Shown in pieces: positions 35,254 to 47,610 of a stretch of DNA of 64,000 nt (within the stretch, counting starts at the first letter, position 1; each line of letters begins with the position of its first letter). The position numbers were made by a program, and so were the translations under genes. The DNA lies in contig NW_019211459.1 in the NCBI RefSeq assembly GCF_002443255.2, positions 23,218,330 through 23,282,329 of the forward strand, in the 5' to 3' direction. Source of the DNA: Varroa destructor (Eukaryota; Arthropoda; Arachnida; Mesostigmata; Varroidae). The notes below the pieces were generated by a model. The model made no database searches. It saw nothing but the letters and a program-made list of their open reading frames with translations, and was not told the origin of the DNA.

Positions 35254-37134
35254 CAAATCAATAATCAGGGAAACGTACCCATATCGTACCTTCAACTGCC
35301 AGCCGCAAAAAAGCAAATGTCAAAACCAACTAAATATTTGAGTTATGTTACCTCAGCTATTACTTCGGGGTGATGTGGTGAACAGCCTGGTTGGATTGAC
35401 TTCGCAACGTTGGCTAACGAGCGAAATCCTAATTTTTTTCACAGCAACTACTTTACTTCGTCACAATATACAGTCGAGTACGATAGAGAAATTGTCGCCA
35501 TTTTAATAAAAACTATCTGGTATAAGTCAAACAATCAATGTTTGAAGTTTTTTTTTTTTTTTCGAGATGTTTAAGTTTAATCATATTATATATTCCTAGT
35601 TCGACCATTATTCGATACGAATGGTCGAGCTTTCACACGCATTTATCTCCTTAGTATTGTTCATCTACGTATGCGCTCCGAAACAATCAGCCCACACGCC
35701 TCGTTGTAAAGGTCTCTGATGATTAACCTGTAACAGAGGCGTCTTCTATGGCGACGTCGGCTTTTCTTTTGCTCTTCTATGCCATTGCCTGTCGTCGCCT
35801 ATTTCTTCCTTAGGCGTTGGACTGACGGGCCTTTACGGCTACGGTACTGGGCCTGTTACGGTCCCCCTTGAACGTTTGAGTGAATGTATGACTGTGTAAA
35901 TGTTTGAATGTGTAAATGCGTCGCTTCGTTACATGCTGAATGGCACCCACATACTGGCGTTGGTTTTCATTACATTAACGGGGTCCTCTCCTGTCTGTTT
36001 CAAGCTTTCGCAGTTTCCTTTATTGGACCTTTTCCCTCGGTTGGGTTTTCCTGAGTCTCTTTGTCTCCTGGTCCCGCTTCTCTAATCCATCTCCATCTAA
36101 TTTTCTCTTTCCAGTCGAGTTGTAAGCATTCGCGTTGTAGACTCGCATGAGCGAAGATAGGGAGCTGGCAGCTGTTTGATTCAGAGGTGACGACCGTGCT
36201 CTGGATCAGACCTGCTCTAGCAGCCTCAGCAGCAGATTTCACCACGCGTCTAGCTGCGAAATTCTGAGACCTTGTAACGATGCCGGTATTGGCTTTCTTT
36301 GCCGTTCTGCCTCGTTCTTTTCCTTTTCGCGTTCCTCTATCGCCCACTCATTCACGCCGCGAATTAGGGCCCTTAGTTCGGGTGCGATCAACAAGATGAA
36401 CCATCTCTTTACTTGAGTTTACAAGAAGAGGCCACCATTACATCATATGGAAACAACAGGGTACATAGTGCTGTTTCGTATGCTGAGAAGCTAAGCGGTG
36501 CCAAAGGCGCCGCCGACGATCGTATTAGAGGTAAATGCACACGTAAACGAGCACTACCAATTGCGATCTAAATGCAGCCAGCATATGTGCAGACACGAAA
36601 GGCCGTGGCAAGAAAAAGGTGATGAAAAGGTGCATTAGCAAAGCGGCCAGTTAGACGTATAGGGCTTTATTGTCAACGTGCTTCGTCGTTTCGGACGAAA
36701 ATGACACGTGACCTTTCCGAACCCAAACAATCATGTCTCGGTGCCGTTGTTGTTGGTGATAACACTGCTATATAATTGAGTATATATCATCAGCAAATAA
36801 TAGATGAGATTGAAAAGATTGCCAATGTTAATAACCGCACTATTCGAACAAGTGTATTCAACTTGGAGGTAACAGAGTATACATATTGTACTTCTAGATA
36901 TAAATGTCCTAACGAAAACATTTATCAGCTATGGCTTCTACTTTATCTTATACCAAACCCAAATCTTCTGTTCTGAACAAAGGACCCAGAAAACTTATAT
37001 TAGTTATTTTTATAGTTATTCCGTACAGTTCACCCTCGTATGTAGGCGATAATTAGGTCTTGAATTCATTTTCGCCAATTCTATTTACTTTGCAGTTAAT
37101 TTATCAATTGTGTTTCACCTGAAATATGCAGAGT

Positions 37135-37136
<2 letters not shown>

Positions 37137-37196
<60 letters not shown>
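37137..37196. repeat. Long TA microsatellite
   Basis: Perfect alternating AT/TA tract of about 60 bases. Confidence 0.98.
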
Positions 37197-37199
<3 letters not shown>

Positions 37200-37498
37200 G
37201 AAACTTCTGTCCCACTCTTCAGTAGCTGTAGCTGCGCAGGCTATCTGCTTTCCCAGATTTTATCGAACGGAAAAGTGCCTCTATTGATATTTTTAAATAA
37301 TTTTAAGCTCATTTGAATTTACCCAGCAAATGGCTTCAAGCTGACCATGCTATTTTTTTATGCGGCAGGGATAAATTATACCAATAGCAGTTCTTCTACA
37401 TAACGCTTACTCTGCCTCTTTTCAATGAAACAATAATCTACCTTGACTGTAATTTGCCCTCACCATTTTGAAAGAAACATTTTGACTCTTCTTCACAG

Positions 37499-37828
37499 AC
37501 TACCAACTGCTACGATCCTTCCCTTTTTAATGATGCTTCTTGTGGCGTCGTACCGTCCGCTGATTCTGTTGCCGCTGTTGAGGTGGGTTGATATTGTTGG
37601 CATCGTCATGATCGCTGCCATCTTCATCATCCGTACGATTGTTTATGCTATTGTTTTCCTGCGGTTCAGGAGGAAAGTGATCGAAAACAGGTTACCTCGT
37701 CAATCTCCGCAGAGAACGAGAAATGTTACTGCTGTTGCCAGCGTCCAAAAAAGAAACAACGAATGAAACGAGCGGTTGTAACCTTCATTCCTACACCTCG
37801 TAGTCTTACAATTTCTCTGTCATTTTAG
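37499..37828 (+). CDS. Candidate two-exon frame with Cys/Lys-rich segment
   Basis: Exon 1 (37499-37582) follows CTCTTCTTCACAG and reads TTNCYDPSLFNDASCGVVPS then ADSVAAVE, ending at GAG-GTGGGT. An 87-nt intron ends CCTGCGGTTCAG. Exon 2 (37670-37828) continues in phase 0: EESDRKQVTSSISAENEK, then CYCCCQRPKKKQRMKR and a hydrophobic tail to TAG. A Cys cluster next to a polybasic stretch is typical of juxtamembrane palmitoylated regions (inference). The competing unspliced frame (37443-37766) encodes two hydrophobic segments and a basic tail, so a membrane protein read without the intron is the main alternative. Confidence 0.3.
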
Positions 37829-38109
37829 TGAGCCGTCACGCTTTTGCTCTCGGTGGCTCTCGAGCTACCACCCACGCATCCTCCATGCCTACACAGAGCA
37901 CTATCCCGATACTCGATCCGACGAGGGGGTTGCTTTGCTTTCTACGCCCTTTAACGATCCGGCGAGGAACTCTTCCTGCGAAAGGTTTCCCGTTTGTCTC
38001 GCAGCGGTATCCCAATATTCCTCTAGTTTCTTTGGCTGACCTAAACTCGGAAAGACATAACTATCTTTCTGCGCCACAGCAACGTCACCGCGGAAACGTA
38101 TAGGTACTA

Positions 38110-40160
38110 TGTCGACCCGTTTCTCTGTCCCATGCCACTATTTTTCGCTCTGTCTATCGTTTTGTCCTACGAGATGAGCCGCTCCGTAAGTGCTCCAGCT
38201 GAGATACTCGCATGTGCCACGGCCTCCCTCTCAACTACTTGTATGCGAGGAGTCCCGAGTATTTCTTTCATTGTACACTGACAGACGGACGAACCGATAC
38301 ACAGGCACACAGTAAAGTTCGCCAGTAAAGAAGCTCAATTTGCTACGTTTTCTATCTGATCTCGTTTCGAGCACAGCCTTCTAGAGACGGGGATGACAAC
38401 AACTGAATCCGATTGTTTCAAGTGGTGAGAGTAAGGCCGCGCGAGACAGAATGGCTACGAGACGTAAGCAAAACGAATAAAGGCATCCGGATAAAGAGGT
38501 ATTCCAGACATCGATTTAGAAGCTCGAGTGCTTGATACTAGCGCTGCGTCAATGCGATCTGTTTTCAACCTGTCTCTTTTAAGTAGAGGATTCTGGATAC
38601 TGAGCAAACAACGTGATATGAAGCCGCTTAAAAGTAAGACACAATTTTTTTTGTTAAATAAACAAAACGTCTATGTATTTGGTCATTTGGTCGCATATAG
38701 ATTTGCTTAGATCGTATGTACAAACAGTATGGTCAACAAGTATTTCTAGTTATTGTTAAATGGCATTATTTATTTTTATAATCGTAATAAAATATCTTAA
38801 ATAACTTGGCTGTTTGCCAAGCTCAGGTTACCAGGTGATCGATTGTCTCCGTGGTAGTTTGGCAGTAACGTGTACTTACTAAAGTCAGGGGCATGTCAGA
38901 TAGCATAGCGTCGAAACTGAGCGTAGGCACGTTTCGTTCCGTGCTGCAAAAAAAAAGCAGCCATCCGAAGCAATGTCCTAGGGGCCAAGTACCCCTATTT
39001 GAAAATTCGGAATATTTGTTTAGGTCGTCTGTTAGAGAGGATTAGGACGAAATTAGTAATATGTGTCGCTAAAGGTATGCTCAGGTAAGATGCAAACCTT
39101 CCTTAAAGCATCTCTTTAGAGCTCCGTTGATTTCAATTTTTCTGTGTAAGAAGTTCTTGTCAAGGTGACCGGTTGCGGCTCGTTTTGAGAGCCTGCATTG
39201 CAATTAATCTAGCCGAAAAAGTGATCAATGAATGGATTTACATTAATATAGAAATAAGGATTTAGTTGTAGATCTGAGTCTATTGTCAAATCTAAGTGGT
39301 AAGTTATTCTTAGTTCATTGTCACCGATGACTCAAGAACAAAATTATAGCTTAGAAATAGCTTTTCTGTACTACCTAATTGTGATTTTCTTCAGTTAATA
39401 AAGATAGTAGCTACTATTCGTATTGTCTTTCGCTGCGCCTAAACCGATTAGCTTTAGTTTATAGGCAGCTAAGGTTAAAACAGAATCTATGCTCTCATAT
39501 ATGTTCGCATTCAAAATACGAAAATTCGCGCATTTCCATAAAGCATCGTTTTAAAACTAATGGATGTCAGTTGGAATCTACCGCTGTCCCCATATGCCGC
39601 AACCCCACTTAAGCAGCCATGCCCTTCTAATAGGATCAGTTCGTTAGCTACTTTTACGTCGTTCATGGCGGTGCCGAAACAGTGAAGTGTTTGTAGCGAT
39701 TCAACGTAGCGCAGTAGGCCTACGGGTTACGTCTGGCATCTTGTCTAGCCCGATCCAGCTGTGGGGCACAGGAACTGCACGAGACGACCTCTGACGCTCG
39801 TGAAGACTGCCATGACTCGAGTCAAGCCATGTCCTCTACCTTGGTGGCTTCGTCCGCTGACCACCGCGAGCACTGTTTGCTTGCATGTTAAAGCATTGCA
39901 TTTGTTACCGCTGCAGCCCCCCGCCCCGCATTACTGAACCGTACTAATGTAAGTGTACTTTCCGCCTTTTCCTACCGCCAATTCCCGGTCTACAAAGCGA
40001 TTCTAAGGCGAACCAACGCCACTTGTTCCTCTGATAAATTTCAGCTTTAAACACCGACTGACCCAATTACGACGACTAAGCAGACCGCATGCAATGACCA
40101 GTAGCTGGCGCTGGTGTTGATGGTGTCCCCGATGCCCAGGGCGACAGAATTCGTTTAGCT
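38110..40160. other. AT-rich tract, nothing recognised
   Basis: No supported exon. The GC-richer end (39580-40000) has only short frames. Confidence 0.4.
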
Positions 40161-40162
40161 GG

Positions 40163-40615
40163 CTAACTGTGTTTCGCAGCGAACGTGGTGCAACTCTGGG
40201 CGCTGCAGCTCCGGCGCTTTGGGGGACCCCATTGTCCTGGCGCAGATCGCCAGCAAGGAAGCAGAGTCCACTCTGCAACGGGCCGTGACCAAACTTGTTT
40301 GGTCGGGTCGGAAGGTTGACTTTTGTTAATAAGTTGCTCGTGGAGGAGTAGTACGATAGGTGGACCTATGTATTCTTTTGCGACAACAGCCTGCTTTCCC
40401 TCTATAATAACTTCGCCTCCTCTCCCTAAGGGCCACGCGCATCGAGCACGCGTTGATCCATGTCCCTTGGCAAAGTTCAATAGTGATCTTTTGCCTCGAC
40501 TACTACACATACATACCATTTGAGTTACCGTTTCAATGGACAAAAAAAGGGGGTCTGCTTTTGCGATGCTCTGCAACCGTTGGCGAAACTTCGTAGCGCA
40601 TAAGGCTACATAAGG
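40163..40615 (-). CDS. Long open frame, 150 residues
   Basis: Minus frame open from 40615 to TAG at 40165-40163. Just upstream lies CTAACCTTATGTAG, a branch-plus-acceptor-like sequence. The frame has no early ATG, so it would be an exon. It includes RLQSIAKADPLFLSIETVTQ, a Gly/Glu-rich GRGGEVIIEGKQAVVAKEY segment and a Cys/Arg-rich C-terminus. Codons in the middle favour G at position 1. No domain is recognised; length alone is near what chance can give in 64 kb. Confidence 0.27.
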   Translation of the reverse strand, partial: PYVALCATKFRQRLQSIAKADPLFLSIETVTQMVCMCSSRGKRSLLNFAKGHGSTRARCAWPLGRGGEVIIEGKQAVVAKEYIGPPIVLLLHEQLINKSQPSDPTKQVWSRPVAEWTLLPCWRSAPGQWGPPKRRSCSAQSCTTFAAKHS

Positions 40616-40870
40616 TTAGCTATGAACGGGTCGGAGGGGCACACTCGATATTAGCTTGATTCAGAACTGCTTGTAGGTTGCAGAAGCATTTATTAATGTA
40701 GTACGTCGTGTAACAGACAGTGGCCATTATTAATTGTAAGGGCAACTAAAGATGATTGAGCGAACTGAATGTTAACTGTAAAATCTGCGACTCCGGTTAT
40801 TGCGGTATTGACTGTTAGAACAGTAGATCTATTTGCAGGCAGAAAAAGCGTGGGAGAATGCTAAAGTACT

Positions 40871-40886
40871 GGGGGGGGGGGGGGGG
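40871..40886. repeat. G16 homopolymer
   Basis: Sixteen consecutive G, a potential G-quadruplex and an assembly-error-prone site. Confidence 0.95.
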
Positions 40887-41638
40887 TGTCAGCGCATCGA
40901 AAGAAAATTTCAGCGACGAGTAACGAATGACGGATTAACGGCTACAAGTACCAACGAAATATGGTCGAATGAACACGAATCCACACGGTCCGCGGCATAA
41001 ACGGACGCTCAAAATATCATCCCCGGAAGCAGACAAGGCACTTGGTTGAGTCGACCCCAACCAAGATGCTCATGTGCATGGATAACCTTCCTCAACAATT
41101 AGTCCTAGTATTCAATGAAACGAATAGATCTCTTCAGAAAATTTACACGATTAGATGTCACATAATCTTTGAAGAGTTCGTTTTCCCTCTGGTCGCCGCT
41201 ATACCGCTAGGACTTTGTTGAGTAGCTATCGTTGTAAGACAGACTAATTAATAGAATTTTTCATAGACACCAAGAATCAAATTTGAACGAGCACTACGAC
41301 AAGATATTCTACCGCTGAATACCCAACCAGGTACTGCGATTATCATCTTCGTACTAAGCCGTACAAAGCTAACGACAAATATCACGCCTGCTCGGCCTTT
41401 ATATCTAACCTGTACATACAAGGTACGAACAAAGAGATGTACATCTATACATTGCTTTTTGATAAACGTACTTCAACGATACGGTACGTAAGGCTTTATC
41501 GAGGGTAAATGTTCGCGTATCTCATTATTTGTCATTGTATAATTTCATAGAAGTACTACCGAGTAGGTAAAACGAAGCTGCCGCTCGATCCGACTATCGC
41601 ACCAACTACTATTGCACGGTTCGAGTCATCCTACAACA

Positions 41639-42112
41639 TTACGCGTTAGATCGCTGGGTAAGTGTATTAACATCGATGAAGTGCAACAGCAGATACGGAT
41701 TTTGTTGTAACTTAGCTAGTTGATCATACAATTTTTTTAATCTTAGGGTAATTAAAATAAAGCTAGCAGAAAATGATCTCCGTCTTATCAATTTACGTAA
41801 ATCATTTTCATCCATTTCTGGGTTACGATACGTATCATGCGTCCGACTGATGTTTGCTGTTGTAACAATAATTTGAATATCGCTTAGATGCGCATTTGTT
41901 TTCAAACGTTTGGGTGCATGTGTGGTCCTGTCTACGTTTATTGTGATACGTTGGCTTTTCAAGTGTAAGGAAAGTGCAAAGGGCTTTAAACAACAAGAAC
42001 TGCTATCTGGGCGTGTTTCGGGCGATCCAGGTACACTTGGTGGATTCGCTCCATCAAAGAAGAATAGGCAAATACGATGCTCGACACACCCCTCAAACGA
42101 AGTTACTTTTGC
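41639..42112 (-). CDS. Longest open frame in the window, 157 residues
   Basis: Minus frame open from 42112 to TAA at 41641-41639. The 5' part is GC-rich, with Pro/Ser and several Cys. The 3' part is AT-rich yet stays open (IQIIVTTANISRTHDTYRNP, then EMDENDLRKLIRRRSFSAS and a Leu/Lys helix-like tail). An internal ATG (MDENDLRKLIRRRS) could start a 58-aa product. Openness through AT-rich sequence is the main support. No similarity is recognised. Confidence 0.3.
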   Translation of the reverse strand, partial: AKVTSFEGCVEHRICLFFFDGANPPSVPGSPETRPDSSSCCLKPFALSLHLKSQRITINVDRTTHAPKRLKTNAHLSDIQIIVTTANISRTHDTYRNPEMDENDLRKLIRRRSFSASFILITLRLKKLYDQLAKLQQNPYLLLHFIDVNTLTQRSNA

Positions 42113-43001
42113 CTATTGGCCAATATCAGCTCGCGCCCTGCTAGTTATATTCCAACTGATTTAAGCCTAGCGATACACGCCGTATAGTTGCAACTTAGCA
42201 GGCCAGACGCATCGCATAGACGCATTGGAAGGCATAGGCTGTTTTCACCTCCACCTTTGGGATATGGCTTGATGCACCCCCTGCATCGACGCTGTCAAGG
42301 CATACAGTTGACTGGAGACGACGGCACGCCCCCGACACGAAACCCTTGGCGTATGCGCAGAGCAGCGCGAGCGGCTTGCGAAGATAGCCTGCGAGCTTTC
42401 ACCTCAGCTTTCTTATAAAGGGGTCCAGGCGGATACATCTAGCAACTAGAAGAGCAATGGCGGAAAAGAAGCTAAAGGATAAATGCAGCCCGGCACCAAG
42501 TCAACCTTACGAAACAATTGGGAGTCCCGCCGAAGTAGATTGCGCACTTGGGACGTTATAGCAATTGATATTCATGTCGTGCAACTTGTACCTTGTGCGC
42601 GTTCCATACTTACATCGTGATGGAACAATCACCGTCATCGTTACTGTATCGGCGGTGCTTACCTTTCCCGCTTTATAGATAAGATTTGAAGATAGAGCGG
42701 CGACGGATCGCATTGTTTGTTATAAACAACTACCAATCGTTACTCGAAACTAAGGAAAATTAATGAAAAATGTATATGCGCATAAAACAGACATATATAT
42801 TTGAAGCTGCTTTATATCAGCAGTAACGACAAGAAGAAGAACTTGCGGCTGATCTCATAGCGTGTTGGTACTGAGCAGCAGAATCCACCTACCGTGGACC
42901 AAAAATATGGTTTAGAAGCATAAGGAGGTTCATAGAAGTTAAGATAAAGAATCGTGAAACAGCCGTGTCCCGTACTGAGCGGATGTATTGGCCACAATCG
43001 G

Positions 43002-43016
43002 CCCGCAGGTGGCGGT
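43002..43016 (+). promoter_or_regulatory. CTCF-like motif
   Basis: CCCGCAGGTGGCGGT resembles the CTCF core and lies just upstream of the candidate start codons at 43040/43061. Confidence 0.25.
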
Positions 43017-43039
43017 TATAATAATAGACTGTAGCGCTG

Positions 43040-43279
43040 ATGAGTGGAGGGGTGCGCAACATGGTTATGCGAGGTAAGTTGTGATGAGAAAAAATTGCCG
43101 TGGAAGAATATACGATAGACTGTGTGTTGCGTGTATTACACGTATGATGGTGCCTTCACGTAATATTCCACCCTGCAATGCGTTCCCTCCTATTGGCTGT
43201 AGAGGAGAAGACGACTACACACCAGCCAGGGTTAGTAAAAGCATTTGCAGAGAGCGACACACCTATTTATGGAAGCTCG
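43040..43279 (+). CDS. Candidate 5' exons of a plus-strand gene
   Basis: Exon 1 ends at 43073 with a strong CGAG-GTAAGT donor. The start is either ATG 43040 (MSGGVRN...) or the in-frame ATG 43061, which has the better CAACATGG context. A 129-nt intron ends CCCTCCTATTGGCTGTAG. Exon 2 (43203-43279) continues in phase (EEKTTTHQPGLVKAFAESDT then PIYGSS) and ends in phase 0 at CTCG-GTAAGA. Downstream exons were not fixed; a frame after the acceptor at 43619 is open but out of phase. Two strong donors, a good acceptor and phase agreement support it. There is no known domain. Confidence 0.38.
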
Positions 43280-43463
43280 GTAAGAATCGGCTCCCGTCAC
43301 TCAAAAGCCACCTTACCGTGCCCCTACTGCTGCTTCCTGGCTGATGGGGCTTACTTGTATGTATATATATATATATCGGTCACTCAAATGGTGGGTGACT
43401 CGGATGTTGTCTGCAATTCCATGCAATGAGAGAAGAGGAGAATGAGGGCAAAACAGGCATTTA

Positions 43464-43467
<4 letters not shown>

Positions 43468-43508
<41 letters not shown>
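43468..43508. repeat. GA microsatellite
   Basis: Perfect (GA)n of about 41 bases. Confidence 0.97.
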
Positions 43509-43513
<5 letters not shown>

Positions 43514-44916
43514 ATTTCAAAAGGAGCAGTGCAATAGGCAACGACAGGAAAGGACCGAGTGGGCGCCGACTGTACTGTGTCCCTTGAGGTAGATCTTTTG
43601 TTCGTTGATGTTTGCCAGGTAGGGCAAGAGGAAAAGAGAAAAAGGCTGTTACCCCCGTGACTACCCTTATCGCCACCGTTTACATTATAGGGTCGTCTTC
43701 TTCGACACACAAGTACCTAGAACTTGTGCCTTTGCATAGGCGTGCGATGGATTGCTGGCAGACACCGCACACATAGGAGGGGCAAAGCGTGATTGCTTCA
43801 ACTTCGAAACTCGAGCCAATCTTGCTCATAGCACACGAGACTGTCTTGCTGCGAGATTTTGTTGGGGCGAAGGGCTCGACTGGGCGACGCCTAGCACAAC
43901 ATAGAGAGAGGAAAAGAAAAATATGCACGACAGGAGCGACACCGGAGGGCTGCCGCTGCGCCGGTAAGCGGGTGTAGATACAAGTAGTTGTCATCCAGAA
44001 CTAGTGTCACTGGCTGCCTGCTGTAGGCAATGGACCTAATAAGGAAAGTTGCGTGCGGTTGTAGGGAAAGCGGGTCGATGAAACCGAGCCGCAAGCAAGG
44101 AAACAGGACACGGGAATATCGGCGATCTGCCAGCGATCTCGGATCGTCCAAAGTGTTATGGTAGTGCAGTGACGTATGGGCACCGATAGCTCATGGGCCG
44201 TAGAAGAATAGGAGCAATAGGCAGTCAAGCAGAAATCGCGGAAACTTGCGGCATTCGGGGTTAAATCACTAGTGCGCCACTTTGCTCGCTGCTTTGGAAC
44301 TTGCGTCTAGTTTGAGAATCGCATCACGGCGAACGCGCGTACGGTAGACAGGTTCACGATCGCAGAGTGGTCCCCTGTCTATGGGTTGCCTCTATCGGAT
44401 GAAAGCTGAATATAGTCGTTTACGATTTACAGGAAATCAACCGATAATATGCAACGCGTAGAATCCAAAATGTAGAAATAGTCAGATATTGCAAAAGGGA
44501 AACAAAAACCTATAGAAACTCTTTTGTCATTGCGAGCTCCTACCGTTCAAAGCCTCTCTGCCTATCAGTATGCATTGAAATTTTCTTCCGATTTGTCAGC
44601 GCAGAGCCCTGTGTTGTGGATACCGATCAGCATAGTGGTAATGACTAGTTAATATCGTTACAAGTTTGCTTGAGCTTTATAGTTTACGTAATAGACTTTT
44701 TTAGAATTCTATTAACTCACTAGGCTCGGAAAATACGGTTCGGTCAGTTCGTACATCCCCGGCTGCCTTCGTAGCAATCAGCTTCCCGAAAATCACTCGA
44801 TTATTCATTGTTTACGGATACTTTGCCTGCCTCGGTACGCGACTAATGAAGCCCGTACATGAAAACAGCCAGACAGGTTTTCGATACATTTTTCTATGAA
44901 TTTTAGTACGCATCGA

Positions 44917-45141
44917 TCACTCCTTCTCTACGTAACACAATAGCCATGAACCCTTGAATGATTCATTACAATCACAAGTCTGTCCCGCAAAGCAGGCTAA
45001 CGTGTGAATTGTTTTAATGTGCGTTTTAGCGATGCGCTTGCTCGCTTCTTGCTCCATTAATTCGGATTTACGGATATCAAACCCTCTGATCTTGATGCTT
45101 TTTACAGCAACTTGCTGCCATAGGCTAACGAGTCTGACCAT
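44917..45141 (-). CDS. Small ORF with strong start context, 74 aa
   Basis: The ATG at 45141 sits in AGCATGG (A at -3, G at +4). The frame encodes MVRLVSLWQQVAVKSIKIRG, a basic helix-forming middle and a Cys-rich end (ACFAGQTCDCNESFKGSWLL then CYVEKE), ending at TGA. There is no signal peptide. Four Cys in the last 27 residues could bind metal or form disulfides (inference). Single-exon model, family unknown. Confidence 0.3.
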   Translation of the reverse strand: MVRLVSLWQQVAVKSIKIRGFDIRKSELMEQEASKRIAKTHIKTIHTLACFAGQTCDCNESFKGSWLLCYVEKE

Positions 45142-45320
45142 GCTTGAGGAAATCTTGTGATGAAACGAGCAGGCGAAAAGGGGAAGAGGGCGCTTTAGGC
45201 ATTCCCAGCAACAGAAGCTATACCAGGAGTATCCTCCGGCAAGGCGCTGAAAGACTGCAGTTGCCTCTAATCATTGTCGATTCGAACTCTTGCTAAGCCG
45301 TTAGCTTCGTAGAGAGAGGA

Positions 45321-45368
45321 GGTCCACGGCACGGGTCATGCACCCGGAAGGACGGGCCCGCATGGACC
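45321..45368. other. GC-rich nested inverted repeat
   Basis: GGTCCA (45321-45326) pairs with TGGACC (45363-45368). Inside, CGGGT (45332-45336) pairs with ACCCG (45342-45346) around a 5-nt loop. It could form a small structured RNA or a cruciform. It lacks tRNA A/B boxes. Confidence 0.5.
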
Positions 45369-45584
45369 ACCCTGGCCTATTTTCTCTGGGAGGAGAAAGA
45401 AAAGAAAAAAGGCCATGGCCGAGCGGGTCCAAGCGGCACGCACCGACACACCGTGGGAGCGGGGGCTAGTTGAGCCAGGAGCCGTTCAGGCAACAAAGGA
45501 AGCAGAAATCGGTTAAGCAGTTAGACATTCTGCTAATTGTTATGATACCTCCATGGTCATCAGCCCGTTGTAACAATCGTGTCG

Positions 45585-45890
45585 CTAGATCGGTTCTCTA
45601 CTGTCCCGTGTTTCTCTCCGTATCTCCGTGCTCTCCTTTCGTAACAAGTCGTACCCGGAACTTCGTCGTCCATTGCTGTTGCTACTGCCAACACCTAGTC
45701 GCCTTCGGCATCGTTTAGTTTAACAGTTCTGATCACCCGAAGTCAGTCGGTAGGCCCGTCGTGCCATACCGCATAGTACACAACCGATTCTGACATGCTC
45801 GTAGTCTTTCTTACCACGATGAAGAGAAGAGATGGGGGCAAGCGAAATAGAGGCAGACCAAAAAAGACAGTGAGGAAGAAGGCAGGTCAT
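45585..45890 (-). CDS. Candidate two-exon secreted peptide precursor, 61 aa
   Basis: Exon 1 (45890-45815) encodes a hydrophobic N-terminus (MTCLLPHCLFWSASISLAPI then SSLHR) and ends at a GTAAGA donor. A 120-nt intron with ACTAAAC upstream of TAG leads in phase to exon 2 (45694-45585): GVGSSNSNGRRSSGYDLLRK, then a Glu/Arg-rich tail to TAG. The Gly-Arg-Arg is an amidation/dibasic-cleavage-like site. The competing unspliced frame 45720-45956 is also open. There is no known peptide family. Confidence 0.28.
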
Positions 45891-46129
45891 CGAAAGACAA
45901 CCATATAAAGAATGTTCCTTAACGAGTACGTAGGCATCACTGGTGGTCGCACACAAGCGATAGAGGCCCGCTATTCTTTCCTTTCCTCCTTGTCGCTATA
46001 AGTTAAGCCCGAACTAAGGGCATACGTAACCAGCCACGTAACACAATGGATTGAGGAGGCCAAGTTGGCAGGCTGAAGGACGCTTTTAGAGATTGCATCT
46101 GCCGGATCACCAGATACGAAGGGAGAAGC

Positions 46130-47600
46130 AGAAAACTAGATGTGTGTTCGTCGCCCAACTCTCGCAGACCTGTATCGGGGCATTCGGCTGTTAGCTTAAT
46201 AGGGCTAACTGATCAAGCTGTAATAGTAACAGGTCGGCTCTGACGATCTGTTGACGTGGACTGATGCTGTCCGATAAGACTTGGGAAACTATTCCATATG
46301 AGGAGAGAGGTAAGCGTGTACAGTTATCTTTGTACTTATACCATTACAAACATTTAAGATAAACATGATTACTTGCAATCAATGCATTGGTAACTTTGTT
46401 GTGTCTGGTCTTGTGTAGATGAGGATTTGCTCTATAACGTGGCTTGACAAAAGACAACGAAACCTGTGCGGATTTTTATGTACTTGTCTAGAACTCAAAA
46501 ATCGCCCGTGAGATATTACTGAATTTTCCGACAGACGTATTCTCGACCATATGTAGTACTCCTGTCGAAAGGTCAGGATCGCACATATGAACGAGCTTGT
46601 CGTATTCAAATTTCAACAGACTTCATCTTCGCAAGATAAGTTTGTCATGCCCTGTACTGCTTTCGCTTAATGCTTGTTGTACTGTATAACATCACTGGCA
46701 TTCGCTATATCTGCAGATATTTACTAAATTACTAATTAGCAGAGTACAACATAGTCGAGGTGCCTATAAACGTAAATGTCCTATCCATCTGTAGGGCCAC
46801 ATAGAAGTTCAATCTTGGTTTTTACATGTCCCATTTTTGTCAGAATCGTCTTATCGCTATGGATTAAGGCAAAGGATTTCGCTCTATCAACGTGACGCTG
46901 AAAGGGCACGAGTTTTTGGCTGTCCACTGCAGAAAGGTAGAATGACTGTGCGAGTGGGTGGATGCCGATATAAGGGAACGATGATATCATTGGTTATAAC
47001 ATGTAATAGTTATTCGAAGGAGAAAGATAAGAGAAAAAAATTAGCCAGATACGCAATCGCTGCAGTAAGTACCCTGGCAAGATTTCAACATGGAAAATAA
47101 CAACAAAATTTTTAGGAAAGGTGTTAAGTATTAGAAGCAGAGGTGATAACAGGTTCTCAAAATGCACGAACAAGTGCAATAAACGCCAAGCCTGAATGAA
47201 AACAATAGGATACTTCACCACGTTACTTCGTTACAAGAGTTGTTGGTTACCTGATTGCGTATTATTTTTTTAGCATCGTGCCATTAGTTAATTTAGGCAA
47301 AAGTATTCAGTTTTATTAATATTAGTACAGAAGAGAACTAAAAACGACTTTTGCGCCTGCCTAGTGCAAGCCGGTTATAAAATATTAAAAGGCAGTGGCC
47401 AATCAAATTGTTTCAGGCGTTTATTGCCAATTTTCATTTACTTATTATCTTGCGACCGTCATGACTTGCTGCCCAATTTCATAAGCATGCATATTTGACG
47501 CGCATTATAGCTCTTAACAAAACATACTTTTATATATTGTGATATTCTACCGAAGCTTTACCAATTTTAGCGTGTATTCCGTTCATGAAGCATTTCGATC
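46130..47600. other. AT-rich tract, nothing recognised
   Basis: Only short frames. A short ATG-to-donor stretch (MRRE then GTAAGC at 46311) could be a 5' exon but has no partner. Confidence 0.35.
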
Positions 47601-47610
47601 ATATGGCATG

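Noticed and set aside
45411..45480. GGCCATGGCCGAGCGGGTCC resembles the 5' part of a Ser/Leu tRNA.
   Set aside because: No B box (GGTTCRANYCC) or acceptor-stem partner follows at tRNA distance.
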